A stretch of 64,000 bases of DNA from Halictus rubicundus (lineage: Eukaryota; Arthropoda; Insecta; Hymenoptera; Halictidae), in NCBI RefSeq assembly GCF_050948215.1, contig NC_135155.1, positions 15,837,001 through 15,901,000 of the forward strand. Reading direction: 5' to 3'. Both the position numbers and the translations under genes were made by a program. The stretch's first letter is position 1. Each line of letters opens with the position of its first letter. The notes under the pieces are model-generated. The model did no database searches, had not been told where the DNA came from, and worked only from the letters and a program-made list of their open reading frames with translations. Below, one piece after another: positions 9,530 through 20,610 of this stretch.

Positions 9530-10825
9530 TGATGTTTGCGGAAAGTGGAAACACAGTGATGGTCAGACGCGTTAGCAATATGTGTAATAAGTAGACATTG
9601 TCAAACATTCTTCTGTATTAATTTAGCAAATTAAATGAATCTTGAAATAATATCTCACTGCAGCAAAATAATTCAATTGCAGTATCCAATATATTTTATT
9701 TCAAATATGCAGAATTTCCAAATATTCTTCTGTGTACAACTAAAGAATGAATTGAATCTATACTGCCTTATTTAAATACGAGTACTTTTATTACTATTTC
9801 CGATACATTTTACTTCAAATGTACACATAATTCTGGTTTGATGTTACCAGTAAGTAGAAACAGCATGGGAATGATCAGACGTAAAACCAAGAAATTAAAT
9901 AAATCTTGAAACAGTGTTTCAGCTATATAACAGTGTTTCAATTACTATTTCAAATACATTGTACTTTAAATGTAACCATCCTTGAACACATAATTCTGGT
10001 GTGATGTCACCAGTAAGTAGAAACAGCATGGTAATCGTCAGACATAAAACTAAGAAATTAAATCCTGAAACAGTATTTTAGTTATATAATAGTGTTTCAA
10101 TTACTATTTCAAATACATTGTGCTTTAAATGTACCCATCCCTGAACACATCATTTTGGTGTGATGTCACCAGTAAGTAGAAACAGCATGGTAATGGTCAG
10201 ACGTAATACCAAGAAATTAAATAAATCTTGAAACAGTGTTTCAATTACTATTTCAAATACATTGTACTTTAAATGAATCCATCCCTGAACATATTATCCT
10301 GGTAAGTAGAAGCACACAGTAATGGTCAGACGTAAAGCTAAAAAATTAAATAAATCTTGGAACAGTGTTCCAGCTACATAACAGTGTTTCAATTACTATT
10401 TCAAATGCATTGTACTTCAAATATATCCGTCCCTGAACATATCCTGGTTTGATATTCCTGGTAAGTAGAAACACACGGTAATGGTCGGACGTAAAACTAA
10501 AAATGAAATAAATCTTGAAACAGTGTTTCAGCTATATAACAGTGTTTCAATTACTATTTCAAATGCATTGTACTTCAAATATATCCATCCCTGAACATAT
10601 CCTGGTTTGATATTCCTGGTAAGTAGAAACACACGGTAATGGTCAGACGTAAAACTAAGAAATTAAATAAATCTTGAAACAGTATCTTATTGAAACAAAA
10701 GTCAGAAAACATTCAATCACAAAACATTTTACTTTTCAAATGTGCCCATCTCTGAACACATCTTGCTGCTGATGTCACCAGTAAGTGGAAACAGCATGGT
10801 AATGGTCAGACGCGTTAGCCGGGTC
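9530..10825. repeat. Tandem array, about 160-bp unit, about 8 copies
   Basis: AAGTAGAAACA or a close variant occurs at 9852, 10015, 10174, 10304, 10463, 10621 and 10783 (steps 163, 159, 130, 159, 158, 162), with a diverged first copy at about 9541. The unit also carries ATGGTCAGACGTAAAACTAA, CTTGAAACAGTGTTTCA and CATCCCTGAACA. The first and last copies share GGTCAGACGCGTTAGC, which the inner copies lack, so the outer units mark the original boundaries. One copy is 30 bp short. Confidence 0.9.
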
Positions 10826-13039
10826 TCTCGCGCGCCATCGTCGCGTTCGCGAAGTACCCGAGCAGACATGCAAAATTCCTCGTCATCTCGCCGATGTGTT
10901 TTTCATGAGAAATCGATATTTTCTTGATTGCACCCACGACTCCGGTTCATTTCACAAAACTTGCGCAAACCCGACCCGACGCGCAACTGTTTCATTGGCG
11001 CGGAGTAACTCGCGAAAAGTAAATATCGTTACGACGAAAACTCGTTCTCGGAAAATAAAAACAATCGTTCGTCGTCGTTCTTGCAACGGCGGGAGCGCAC
11101 GCGAAGGTCTCCGTTCCGATACATCGATTCGCAAAACCCGAGAATTACACTAACATTTTTCCCATCGCGAGTATCGCTGCTTCCGAAGCGTTGGAAATAT
11201 TTCGGCGCAAATGAAGCCGCGCGCTCAATTGACTGCGATAAAAACCACGAACTTTTCAAATAATTCCGATTGCAATTCGCCGGAATTCGCCGGAGGAAAA
11301 ATAAAAATGGAGTTCTCTTGCGAATGCAACGGAATGCAAATTGTATTATTGCATTATTTGTTCAGGTTGTTACAGAGCAAATTGTTATTATTACTATTAC
11401 AGTTACTGTCGCAATCCTCAAATTTAATATACAGCCAGTGTAACAAGTATTTGAAAATGAATAACCTTTTCCAAATTGGACCGAACGGCATGAGCTTTTT
11501 CGAGATGTTGGAAGGATTAGGACCTTGTTGAAAGAAAGGACCTTCCCATTCGTTTCGAAAATTTTTATTTCGCATGAAGGTCCGCGGTCTGCTAATAATT
11601 AATGACAAGACAAACTGCGGAGCATACCCGTAGACCTAATTACCTTGTTACCCGGGGCACGCGTATTTGTCAGGACTCGGCAGAAATTCCCGACGTTCGT
11701 TTGCAGGTAGTTCCCCCGACGTCAGCGTGCACCCGACTGCCCCGGGGTTGTTTAAGACGCGACAATATTGAAACGGGTTCACGCAAAGATCTCTTTCATC
11801 CTCGAAATGACGAGAAGAGCCTCCGAGTCCGTGAATTCCCACGAATTTCCAACCGCGAAACGGCTGTCAGCTATGGAAATCATTAACCATTTAGCGGCGA
11901 TGACATTATGCAGAACGCCCATTTTAATCTACAAACGAATAGTATAGAAAATTCCAGCAGTTCTGAGATACGAAAAGGGCGCTTAAAAATTCTACACCCT
12001 CGATTCTGTGGAAATTCATTTAAGAAAGCTCCCGCAAAATTAACTTTGACTCTCAAGGTCAAAAGGTCAAACATCTTTTTTTCACTGCATCGTATTCTAC
12101 TCATCGCAAGGATAAAAATTGCAACAGGAACCATCGGTCAAAACTCAGCCGTTCTCTTAAAAAATGATTGCGAAGTGTCTTTATTGTCAAACCGATTTTA
12201 TTTATGTTGTACACAAGCCGAATCCGCAGGTTCGCAGGCCAATGAGGCGGCTCGCAGCCTAAGGGTTTGTTAATTGGACAGATACAGGTGCCTCTCAATT
12301 TACGGTTTCCTGGGAAATTCTAGGTGAACGACGAAACTCCGTCGGAGAATTCGTGCAAACCGAAATCACGGTGGAATATTTCTATTGCAACCTTTCCGGC
12401 CTGAAACGCAGATTCCGTGGGCGTTGTGGCAGTGGACTGTTACTTAATTAAATATCAGATAGGAGACACGAAGAATGGAAAAAGAAAAAGAACAGGCGGC
12501 CCTACACGAAACCGAAACACTCGACACGAAGATTTCGTAATGGCGGTCGTTACGTTGATGTCGGAACAGATTGGTTACGTCACCGACCCTCTTTTCTTCG
12601 CGAATTCCCAACCACCGTTTTTCTTTCTTCGGCTCTGCTAATATCGATTCGTTTCTTAAACAATCGGACCCATTGGAAGTACACGCCAACCATTTTTGCT
12701 TCACCTGCACCTACTTTAACCGGATACCTATTAACAAGCTTTTCAGTGACCGAGCTGAACGTAAAATAATTTTATTGTAAACTATAATTTTAGGAGAAGT
12801 TGTCGCAGCACATTAATTCTAAAATTTCGTTGAATTATAATCTTCGATTTTCAAAATAAGACTATTAGAAAATTGTATCTTTGTTGTTTAACTCTCTCAA
12901 GAAGTAGAGAATAGACAAATAAATGGACGACATAAAAATAGCAAACAGTGTGAAAACGTTCTATGAATTTAAAAAATGTCTGCATTATTTTCAACACATT
13001 AAAACAACTAAAAGGAGGAATACAGTTAACTTTTGTTTC
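10826..13039. other. Non-coding with CpG-rich patches
   Basis: The segment at 10810-11170 is CpG-rich (GTCTCTCGCGCGCC) and carries a short direct repeat, AATTCGCCGG, at 11275-11295. The region 11600-11880 is moderately GC-rich. Open frames of up to 121 codons exist on both strands at the same places, as expected for CpG-rich noncoding DNA. No domain is recognised. Confidence 0.4.
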
Positions 13040-13227
13040 TTAACACTAGACTTACGAAATGGCGGATTCCAATATTTTCAATTTACGAATATTGAGATTA
13101 TAAAGATGCCTCCATGAGGAATTATTTAACAAAGTATTATTTTACAAATTTTAACAGATACATTCATGTTATTTCGATAAAGTAATATAAAATAATAATT
13201 TTTAATGTTACGTAAACGTACTGTTAA
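13040..13227. mobile_element. TTAA miniature element (ACACTAGAYTTACG family)
   Basis: TTAACACTAGACTTACG at the left faces CGTAAACGTACTGTTAA at the right, so the ends are imperfect inverted repeats inside TTAA. The interior matches 35778-36002 (TTTACGAATATTGA, GATGCMTCCAYGAGGAATTAT, TTTTAACAGATACA). Length is 188 bp. No coding capacity. Confidence 0.75.
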
Positions 13228-15880
13228 AATCAACTTAGACAATTTTGCATAAAGGTCCTCGTATAAACATTGATTTCTACCGAAATAAAACACCGTTTGC
13301 TCCGCAAACCTGTTAACAAAAGCTAAAATAAACTCGCTGTAATAACGTCCCGTGATATATTTGACTTTTCGGAAAGTGAACTGGGTCGGCTATTTCGCAG
13401 CTAATTAACATTCGATTCGTGTTAATAAAGAATCTGTTGCCACGGGAGTCTTCCATCTTGATAAAACCGCAACGCGACAGTCGCGATAAAGAGTAATTGC
13501 AAGTAATTATCGCCGAACAAAGCAGCGCATTTCCCGGGAACGGTTTTTCATTTTGGCCAATGGTGATCGATTACCGCGAAAGAAAGGAACGGGCTCCGGT
13601 AATCTTTAGGAACGAAGCTACTAAATAATAATTGATATCGATTAATACATAGTTGCCCGGTGCTTTCTGTCGGACTGCTTTACTCGGACCGGATTGCAGT
13701 AGCCTCATTTCTATGCAGAATAATCGATACGAGCGATTAGCATCGCGAAGCATTTTCAGTTCGAAAAAGGAAAACACACCGGGACAGGAAACAATTGTCT
13801 CTCATTTGCAATCTTTTCACAGGACATTAACTAGACTCGCTTTTCCACTAATTCCATCATTATACCTGCCTCTATCTCGTTTTCACCTGGCGCGGACAAA
13901 ATTTTTCATTTCTGAATAACAATCGCTGCAATTAACACTATTCTGGTGCGAATAAATTCGTATTATAAACCATTAAAAGCAATCAAATTCAACGTAAATG
14001 GAATTTCTGAATATTAAATTCCGGAGATCAGAGTGAAAGAATTTTTTGATAAATGCATGCTTTGTTGTGTTGGCGAGTTATGAATTTATAGAAAAATCGA
14101 GTAGGTGCAGTTTCAGGGAAATTAAAAGAATTTAAGAATGTTAGTATATATTTTTCCAATTTATTCAAATTATTGAGGAAAGACAGAAATATTATCTTCG
14201 ACTTACCATTAATGCAAAAAGAAAAATCTGTAGTCTAATTTTGGAAAAACTGTTCTCAACAATCACAAGCACCATGTTTACGATTTTTTAAATTTTCAAT
14301 TTTCATGGCAGCCATGGCCAGACCTATTAATTATGTTTTTTAACTTGGTTCTATGAGACCAACGTTGATCTTCTCATTCGAGTTAATATAAGTGAATAAT
14401 AATAATTACCGCCTAGTAGAAAATTCAAATTTTGATGGAAGGCTGATAAGTTTGGGTCAAAGTGGACCCAAGTTAAATCAGCTGTTGTGCAACGCTTCGG
14501 GGACCTCATCCGACAGTTCGCATCACCTGTGCAACGATATTTCCAGCTACAATCCAGGACTTAACTAATTATAGTGGAATTAGTCAATGGCGCAGACGCT
14601 GCGTCTTCAGCTACTGGATAGCAACGCTAAATGACGCAACAGTTGCATCACCGGTTTCCAATGTATTAATGGTCTTTCAACGGTGAAATTACCGAGCACC
14701 AAGTACACCTAATTCGCATAGCTTTCTAGCATGCCTGCATATACTCCAATCTCATCAAAATATAAATGAATTCATAAATAAAATAAATAAAATTCGAATT
14801 AGAAACGAACTCATTCAATAACTTCCCACAAACACATTTTTCTCATGAATGCATAAAACTCACAGTCTACCGATGATCTGCAAATCTTTACGCAACATAA
14901 AAATGTCTTAAATTAATTTTAAGGAACAGAAGTCAAACATAATGTACTCCTTTCTTCCAACAGTTTTAATAAATTGGAAACATCACACCAACAGTTGACA
15001 TCTCTACAATTTTTGTTGTTTCACCTCTTCGTTTTTTAACTGCATGAATTACGAGAAATAGGGTTCCACGTGTTTCCTCTTTCAACAATTTAATTAAATC
15101 AATTAAATTCAATCCTTCCATCGCCGAATCTCTCCGTTCCAAAAATAGATCATTCAATCACGCCGGAACTCCGTCGCATAAAACATTGATACACCTTCGC
15201 TTTTTCTATGATTGTGCGTGATTACGGAACGTTATGTCTCCCAGCTGATATCCATTTCCCGAAGTATTAATATTTGATCGCGGTACGGTAATGTTCGTGC
15301 CATTGATTGTTTTTATGCCCGACGAGTATTTATCGTTCTCGCCGTTATACGAACGAGAGAACGAACAATAGTAAGAAGAGGGGAGAATCGTTAAAAGTTT
15401 CTTCCACCATCATCGTTCGAAAGTTTCGCGCGTTTACAAAAATAAACTGGCCGTTTAAGTGTTATCGGTTTCTGAAAGGTGCTGAACCACCGGAGTTGGA
15501 ACTACACCAAGAACAAGCAAGGGAAAGCCAATCAATAAACCTTGGGTGAATGGGGTAATTCCGTTCTAAAATGCGAGCGAAGTCTATCGATACGTAAAAT
15601 ACTGGTTTTCTTTCAACCGTCGCTCGACTTCTACTGAAACCGAAGTGTCGAGAGCTTTTCTGGCCACTCGGTAACAACTATTCTATGAACTATTGAAAAT
15701 CGCACGGTCGTCGCGCCGTCTCCGATCGAATCTAATCGCTCGACGACCTGGCGAACAACGCGTTGCGAACGCTCGTTTCGTTTTTCCTAAACGATCGTCC
15801 CGCGAAATGATTCGATTCGATCTGAACGACACCACCTGTTCACCGAATGTAATTTCTATTAAACTCCTCGCGATCCGTTA
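13228..15880. other. AT-rich non-coding, no feature recognised
   Basis: No repeat shared with the rest of the window and no coding frame of interest. Open frames at 13571-13919 and 14966-15157 are short and lack family resemblance. Confidence 0.4.
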
Positions 15881-16525
15881 ATTATTCTAATTTTTCTCCT
15901 GTCTTAAATCGCGCCAATCTTCATGCAAAAATGATCCGCATCGATTGCAATATATCGGAGCCAAATACACACTCGATTCTCTCTTCAATGATTTGAATAC
16001 GTTGGAAATAGTATTGTCGTTGTTCTTCAATTATTCTAATTTTTCTCCTGTCTTAAATCGCGCCAATCTTTATGCGAAAATGATCCGCATCGATTGCAAT
16101 TTATCGGAGCCAAATACACATTCGATTCTCTCTTCAATGATTTGAATACGTTGGAAATAGTATTGTCGTTGTTCTTCAATTATTCTAATTTTTCTCCTGT
16201 CTTAAATCGCGCCAATCTTTATGCAGAATAAAAATGATCCGCATCGATTGCAATATATGCGAGCCAAGTACACATTCGATTCTCTCTTCAATGATTTGAA
16301 TACATTGGAAATAGTCGTTGTTCTTCAATTATTCAAATTTTTCTCCTGTTTTAAATCGCGCCAATCTTTATGTAGAATAAAAATGATCCGCATCGATTGC
16401 AATATATGCGAGCCAAGTACACATTCGATTCTCTCTTCAATAATTTGAATACGTTGGAAATAGTCGTTGTTGTTCAATTATTCAAATTTTTCTCCTGTTT
16501 TAAATTTGGCCAATTTTCGCCATAA
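15881..16525. repeat. Tandem array, exact 149-bp unit, about 4 copies
   Basis: ATTATTCTAA/ATTATTCAAA starts at 15881, 16030, 16179, 16328 and 16477, each 149 bp apart. The unit carries CGCGCCAATCTTTATGC, AAAATGATCCGCATCGATTG and TCTCTCTTCAATGATTTGAA. It aligns along its length with the interior of the miniature element directly downstream (16551-16725), so the array arose by multiplication of that element's body. The last unit runs into ATAAACGCATAAAATCC, the element's own terminal sequence. Confidence 0.9.
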
Positions 16526-16550
16526 ACGCATAAAATCCTCCACTGAACGT

Positions 16551-16725
16551 TTAGACTGTGGATCTGTATGCAAAATAAAAGTGATCTGCCTCAGTTGCAA
16601 TAGATGAGAACCAAATCCACGTTCAATTTTTCCTTTAGTAATTTTAATAAAATATATCGTTGTTCCTGAATTATTAAAATTGTACCCACGCGTCTTTGCC
16701 ATACACGAGTAAAATCCGCACCGAC
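16551..16725. mobile_element. Miniature element, AGACTGCGGATC family
   Basis: It starts TTAGACTGTGGATCTGTATG and ends GAGTAAAATCCGCACCGAC, that is, terminal inverted repeats of the form AGACTGCGGATYTTNATGC. It belongs to a family with further members in this window (see 28119, 29938, 42189, 42415, 46148, 56110, 59487). Non-coding. Confidence 0.7.
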
Positions 16726-16854
16726 GATTGTCGACCTCCGAATAAATAAAAAATCGCGATCTGCCGATGTGTAAATAATTTCGCGAAATTGATGGAGGCT
16801 TCGAGGATGGAAAGACAGGAACACAGTTCGTTCTCGATCGGTTAGGCGTGTGTC

Positions 16855-16872
16855 GCGTCGGTGGTATAGTGG
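16855..16872 (+). pseudogene. 5' half of a tRNA-Gly(UCC)-like sequence
   Basis: GCGTCGGTGGTATAGTGG equals, from memory, the acceptor strand, D-arm and A-box part of eukaryotic tRNA-Gly(UCC). What follows (AATGAGTCAACG...) does not fold as anticodon and T arms, and no GGTTCGATTCC box B is found at the right spacing; only a weak ATCGAACGATCC lies at about 16901. It is therefore a tRNA fragment, pseudogene or head of a tRNA-derived short interspersed element, not a working tRNA gene. Confidence 0.4.
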
Positions 16873-17017
16873 AATGAGTCAACGACGATCGCGTCATGCA
16901 TCGAACGATCCACAAATCACGAGACACGCGAGAGCTTTCCCAAGAAGTCACGGATTTATATTTGCAAAAATGTCGAGGCTGGTCGGCGGTAAGTTATGCG
17001 CATACGTAATGCCGATG

Positions 17018-17069
17018 TTATATATGTATATATATATATGTATATATGTACGTATATATATATATATCT
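17018..17069. repeat. (TA)n / TATG microsatellite
   Basis: TATATATGTA repeats interrupted once by CGTA. Low complexity. Confidence 0.9.
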
Positions 17070-17357
17070 GCACGATTCTTTATTCCTGCTCGGTTCACCT
17101 GTTTTACATGCCGCCCCGTTTAATCCTCACGCACATGAATATATTACGCTGCCGCCACCCGCGCCCTCTGTTTATGCACTGTCAACACGCATAAATATGT
17201 GCGCAGCCAAGAAACCTACACGGTGACGCGAAATTACTGTCGGAAGACTTGCCCCCGTGTGCTTCAACCGCCGAAGGAGCTCGACACTAAACGCACTAAA
17301 ACCAACTGACACGTGTATGTTGCCTCGGGAAAATTGCGCGATCAAGAATACTTGCTA

Positions 17358-17720
17358 TTAGGGGTGCCCATCAGTAATCAATTATTTCCAAAGAATTTGT
17401 TTTGCCTTTAGTTCTGTACCGGTCGTTCAAGAGGAAACACTTTTTTACAGTTTTCGGTAAAGCAGCCAGTGCTTAAAATATTCTAAAAAGTATAATTCTC
17501 TTTTACAAGAGAATTTCTGTAATAAAATGGCGGCGTCCGTACCTTCCGAGGATCATATTCGTCATCGCATACTTTTTCATTTGAATGCGGGATTTAATGT
17601 AACAAGAAAGAAAGTTTGCGATGTTTATGGAGATGTATTGAAGGTCAACAAGTGTCAACGTTGGTTCAGAAGGTTTGCTGCTGGTGATTACGATCTCTCT
17701 GTAAGATCTCTCTGTAAGTG
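17358..17720 (+). pseudogene. Mariner 5' end: terminal repeat, leader and N-terminal third of transposase
   Basis: A terminal repeat starts after TA at 17356-17357 with TTAGGGGTGCCCATCAGTAA and continues TCAATTATTT. It is the reverse complement of the ends seen at 31306 and in the 57931-58947 array. 169 bp on, an ATG at 17527 opens a 64-codon frame whose first about 58 residues are the mariner N-terminal helix-turn-helix region (IRHRILFHLNAGFN, VCDVYGDVL, CQRWFRRFAAGDYDLS). The frame then runs into a short duplication of ATCTCTCTGTAAG and stops. The catalytic D,D34D domain and 3' end are missing, so this is a truncated, dead copy. Confidence 0.85.
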
Positions 17721-18311
17721 AATTGCAGTTATTAGACAGCATGTCTCCATGCAAATCCTAATTTTCAAAATGGCGAAACAATTTTTCCCCGTCAAGTAAA
17801 AAATTCCTAATTATAAAAATGGAACGGTGTTAGTTCTCGTTGATGTGTACGGTCCCTTGTACTAATTAATCTGCACGTGGCAAAAATGCATAGAGGAGTA
17901 CGCGTAGGAGCTCGAGAACGAAACGAAAAATTATCGCGTTTTTAGCGGAACAGCGTTTACACGGGTGCAATTAACGGAAGTCGTTTATTTATCTCGACGA
18001 CACGGAGCGACCATCGTCCGAAAGAAAAATACATAGATCGTTTCGGAACGAGTAAATCAAAATTTGCGAGGCGGGTTCGTAAGCTTCCGGGGGACGCTCG
18101 AATCACGAAGTCCAGCGGCATTCCATCATGAAACGCGACTAACAAACATTATACGCGGAACGTGTGACTATAATACGTTCGCGGCATGCTAATCGTAATA
18201 CTTAGTTTGCACTGAATTCGTAATGGTGCTTAACGCGGCGCTTTGTTGCCAAGAAAATCGCTTCTAAATTAGTATTATTATTATTCTTTACAATGATCGA
18301 ACCGCATGAAC
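17721..18311. other. Non-coding, no feature recognised
   Basis: CpG-rich patches near 17870-18190. Nothing else supported. Confidence 0.4.
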
Positions 18312-19070
18312 TCGGAAAGTGTTCAAACACTACATTTCCGATTCTCGAAAAATTGCCCACATTTGAGCTGTGATAAATCCGTAAATAACGATCGCACGAC
18401 AATAAATTTTGACTCGTTTCAAAGCTGGAAGCCTCTGGTTTCATAATCCTTAATTTATTTTATTCTAAGAACTTTTGCATGACGTAGAGAGCGATAAACC
18501 GAAGACGCGGTTTTTCGCAAAAATTCTGTACGTTCAAACGCCTGTGAAAACTTTGAAAAACTTTTCCCGCGAATGAAACCACCTTCGGTTTAAAGACTGA
18601 AGCTTCCTCTTTATAACGACACCTTAAAAATTTATGTGCGATTTTTTTCAGTCGTTTTATCGAGTTTTGAGTGAGAAGTGTGCCGCCAACTTCACACTGC
18701 TACTTGAGAACTTGTGCCCCCTTTTTGTTCTATAAAACAATGAAAAAAAAAAATCGTACATCAATTTTTAAGCATTCGTTGCAAAGAGGAGGCTTCAATC
18801 TTCGAAACTATGGTAGTTTCAGTGACGAAAAAAATTTTTTTAATTTTTTGCAGACGTTTAAAGTTGCAGTATTTTTGGGGGGAAAATGGGTCCTCGGTTT
18901 ACCACCGGCTACATCGCAAAAAAATGTCTTCGAGAAAAAGGTACACTGCTCCGCGAAATTAGAGGCTTCGAGCTTCAAAATGAGTCCAGGCTCGTGGTCG
19001 TACTATTTGTTTTTACGAAGTTATTAAATATCGAAAATTTTCCGAGAATCGGAAGCGTAGTGTTTTCCAA
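18312..19070. repeat. Long foldback (inverted repeat, arms about 350 bp, 53-bp loop)
   Basis: The left arm, about 18312-18668, pairs with the reverse complement of about 18722-19070 along the whole length, with substitutions and small indels. Matching landmarks: CCGATTCTCGAAAAATT against the complement of 19027-19053, AGAGGCTTC near 18960 with its partner near 18430, TAAACCGAAGACGCGG against CCTCGGTTTACC, and TGCGATTTTTTTCAGTCGTTTTAT near the loop. A single arm of the same family occurs at 32086-32245, so the pair probably came from two head-to-head insertions or a foldback transposon. If transcribed it would make a long hairpin RNA. Confidence 0.8.
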
Positions 19071-19849
19071 TTATGCTGTTCACAGTATTTAAAAAATTCG
19101 AACGGCATTCGGATACTGACATGGACAAAGCCGCTGCAGCAGGAAGACAGGTGATCCACACTTCGAAAATGGAATTTTCGCGAGAACGTATGATAGTTTC
19201 CCGGGCGCTGAGCCGACGCGTCGGTGGCTGCCGCGAAATTATCAAAATCGCGTCACATCCGATTAAAATTCACGCAGGAGTGTGCCCATTCAGCAACGGC
19301 CCCGTCCATTTAAACGTGCCGACCCGCATTACGTTCATCCTATTAGCGAATCTCGATTCGCGACCGAGCAACCAGGGAGAACGCTCCTGCTCCGCGTTCT
19401 GCAATAAAAGCGCAGTCGAACGATTAAATTTGAAATGTCGGCGCGGGCGGTTTCCGTTTCAGGCAAATCCCTTGAAATAATTTAACGAGAACCCGACAGC
19501 CGTATTCGGGGACATCCGACGGGAACGTTGGTTTCACCTAACTCGAACAGTTCGGGCCCGGGCAGTGTCTTCAACTCTCGCCGCGTCTCTTTCCTTTTAT
19601 TTCTCTTCTTTCGTTAATTTCTCTCCTTTCAATAATTTTGCGAAAACCGCAACCGCTGGACTCTATGCGATTTTGCGATGTCAGAGGTGGACTTCGATGA
19701 AATTTTTCTTGGCCAAAATTAGCACGATGGTGTCCGAATTTTCTGTGAGAAACTGATGCGAGTCGTTCCGATTGCAAGATTTTCCTACATTTTTCGGACA
19801 AATTCGTTTTCAAAAGGAAACGAAGAATTACCTTTTATACTACAGAGAC
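19071..19849. other. Non-coding, CpG-rich, no gene recognised
   Basis: A 135-codon frame from 19073 crosses CpG-rich DNA but shows no domain. It begins inside the foldback flank and is not supported. Confidence 0.35.
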
Positions 19850-20610
19850 GTAAGAATTACCTTTTACACTGTACGTGCAATTTAATAATTAAGATGCACC
19901 TTCTCGTTGTTCGTGGTCGAATCAAATGAAACGATAGAACATTTAACGGAACATAACAAATTCTTTCTGAATCGTATACGTGAGAATTACCTTTTATACT
20001 ACACGTGCAATTTAAAAATGAAAATGCAGCTTCTCGTTGTTCGTATACGAATGCAAAACAATCGTTAAAACATTTGATAGAACATAACAAATTCTGTCTG
20101 AATCGTATACGTGAGAATTACCTTTTATACTACACGTGCAATCTAAAAATGAAAATGCAGCTTCTCGTTGTTCGTATACGAATGCAAAACAATCGTTAAA
20201 ACAGTTGATAGAACATAACAAATTCTGTCTGAATCGTACACGTGAGAATTACCTTTTATACTACACGTGCAATTTAAAAATGAAAATGCACCTTCTCGTT
20301 ATTCGTGGTCGAATCAAATGAAACAATAAAACATTTAACGGAACATAACAAATTCTTTCTGAATCGAATACGTGAGAATTACCTTTTATACTACACGTGC
20401 AATTTAAAAATGAAAATGCACCTTCTCGTTATTCGTGGTCGAATCAAATGAAACAATAAAACATTTAACTGAACATAACAAATTCTGTCTGAATCGTACA
20501 CGTGAGAATTACCTTTTATACTACACGTGCAATCTAAAAATGAACATGCAGCTTATCGTTGTTCGTATACGAATGCAAAACAATCGTCAAAACATTTGAT
20601 GAACTATTGG
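19850..20610. repeat. Tandem array, 130-131 bp unit, 6 copies in two variants
   Basis: GAATTACCTTTTAYACTAC starts at about 19854, 19984, 20115, 20246, 20376 and 20506. Two unit types alternate: type A contains TTCGTATACGAATGCAAAAC and type B contains TTCGTGGTCGAATCAAATG. The order is B A A B B A. Both carry AACATAACAAATTCTNTCTG. Type A has the palindrome CGTATACG. Open frames through it are by-products. Confidence 0.92.

Noticed and set aside
9852..10790. Repeated GTAAGT as real splice donors
   Set aside because: The hexamer is part of a tandem unit, with no flanking coding exon.
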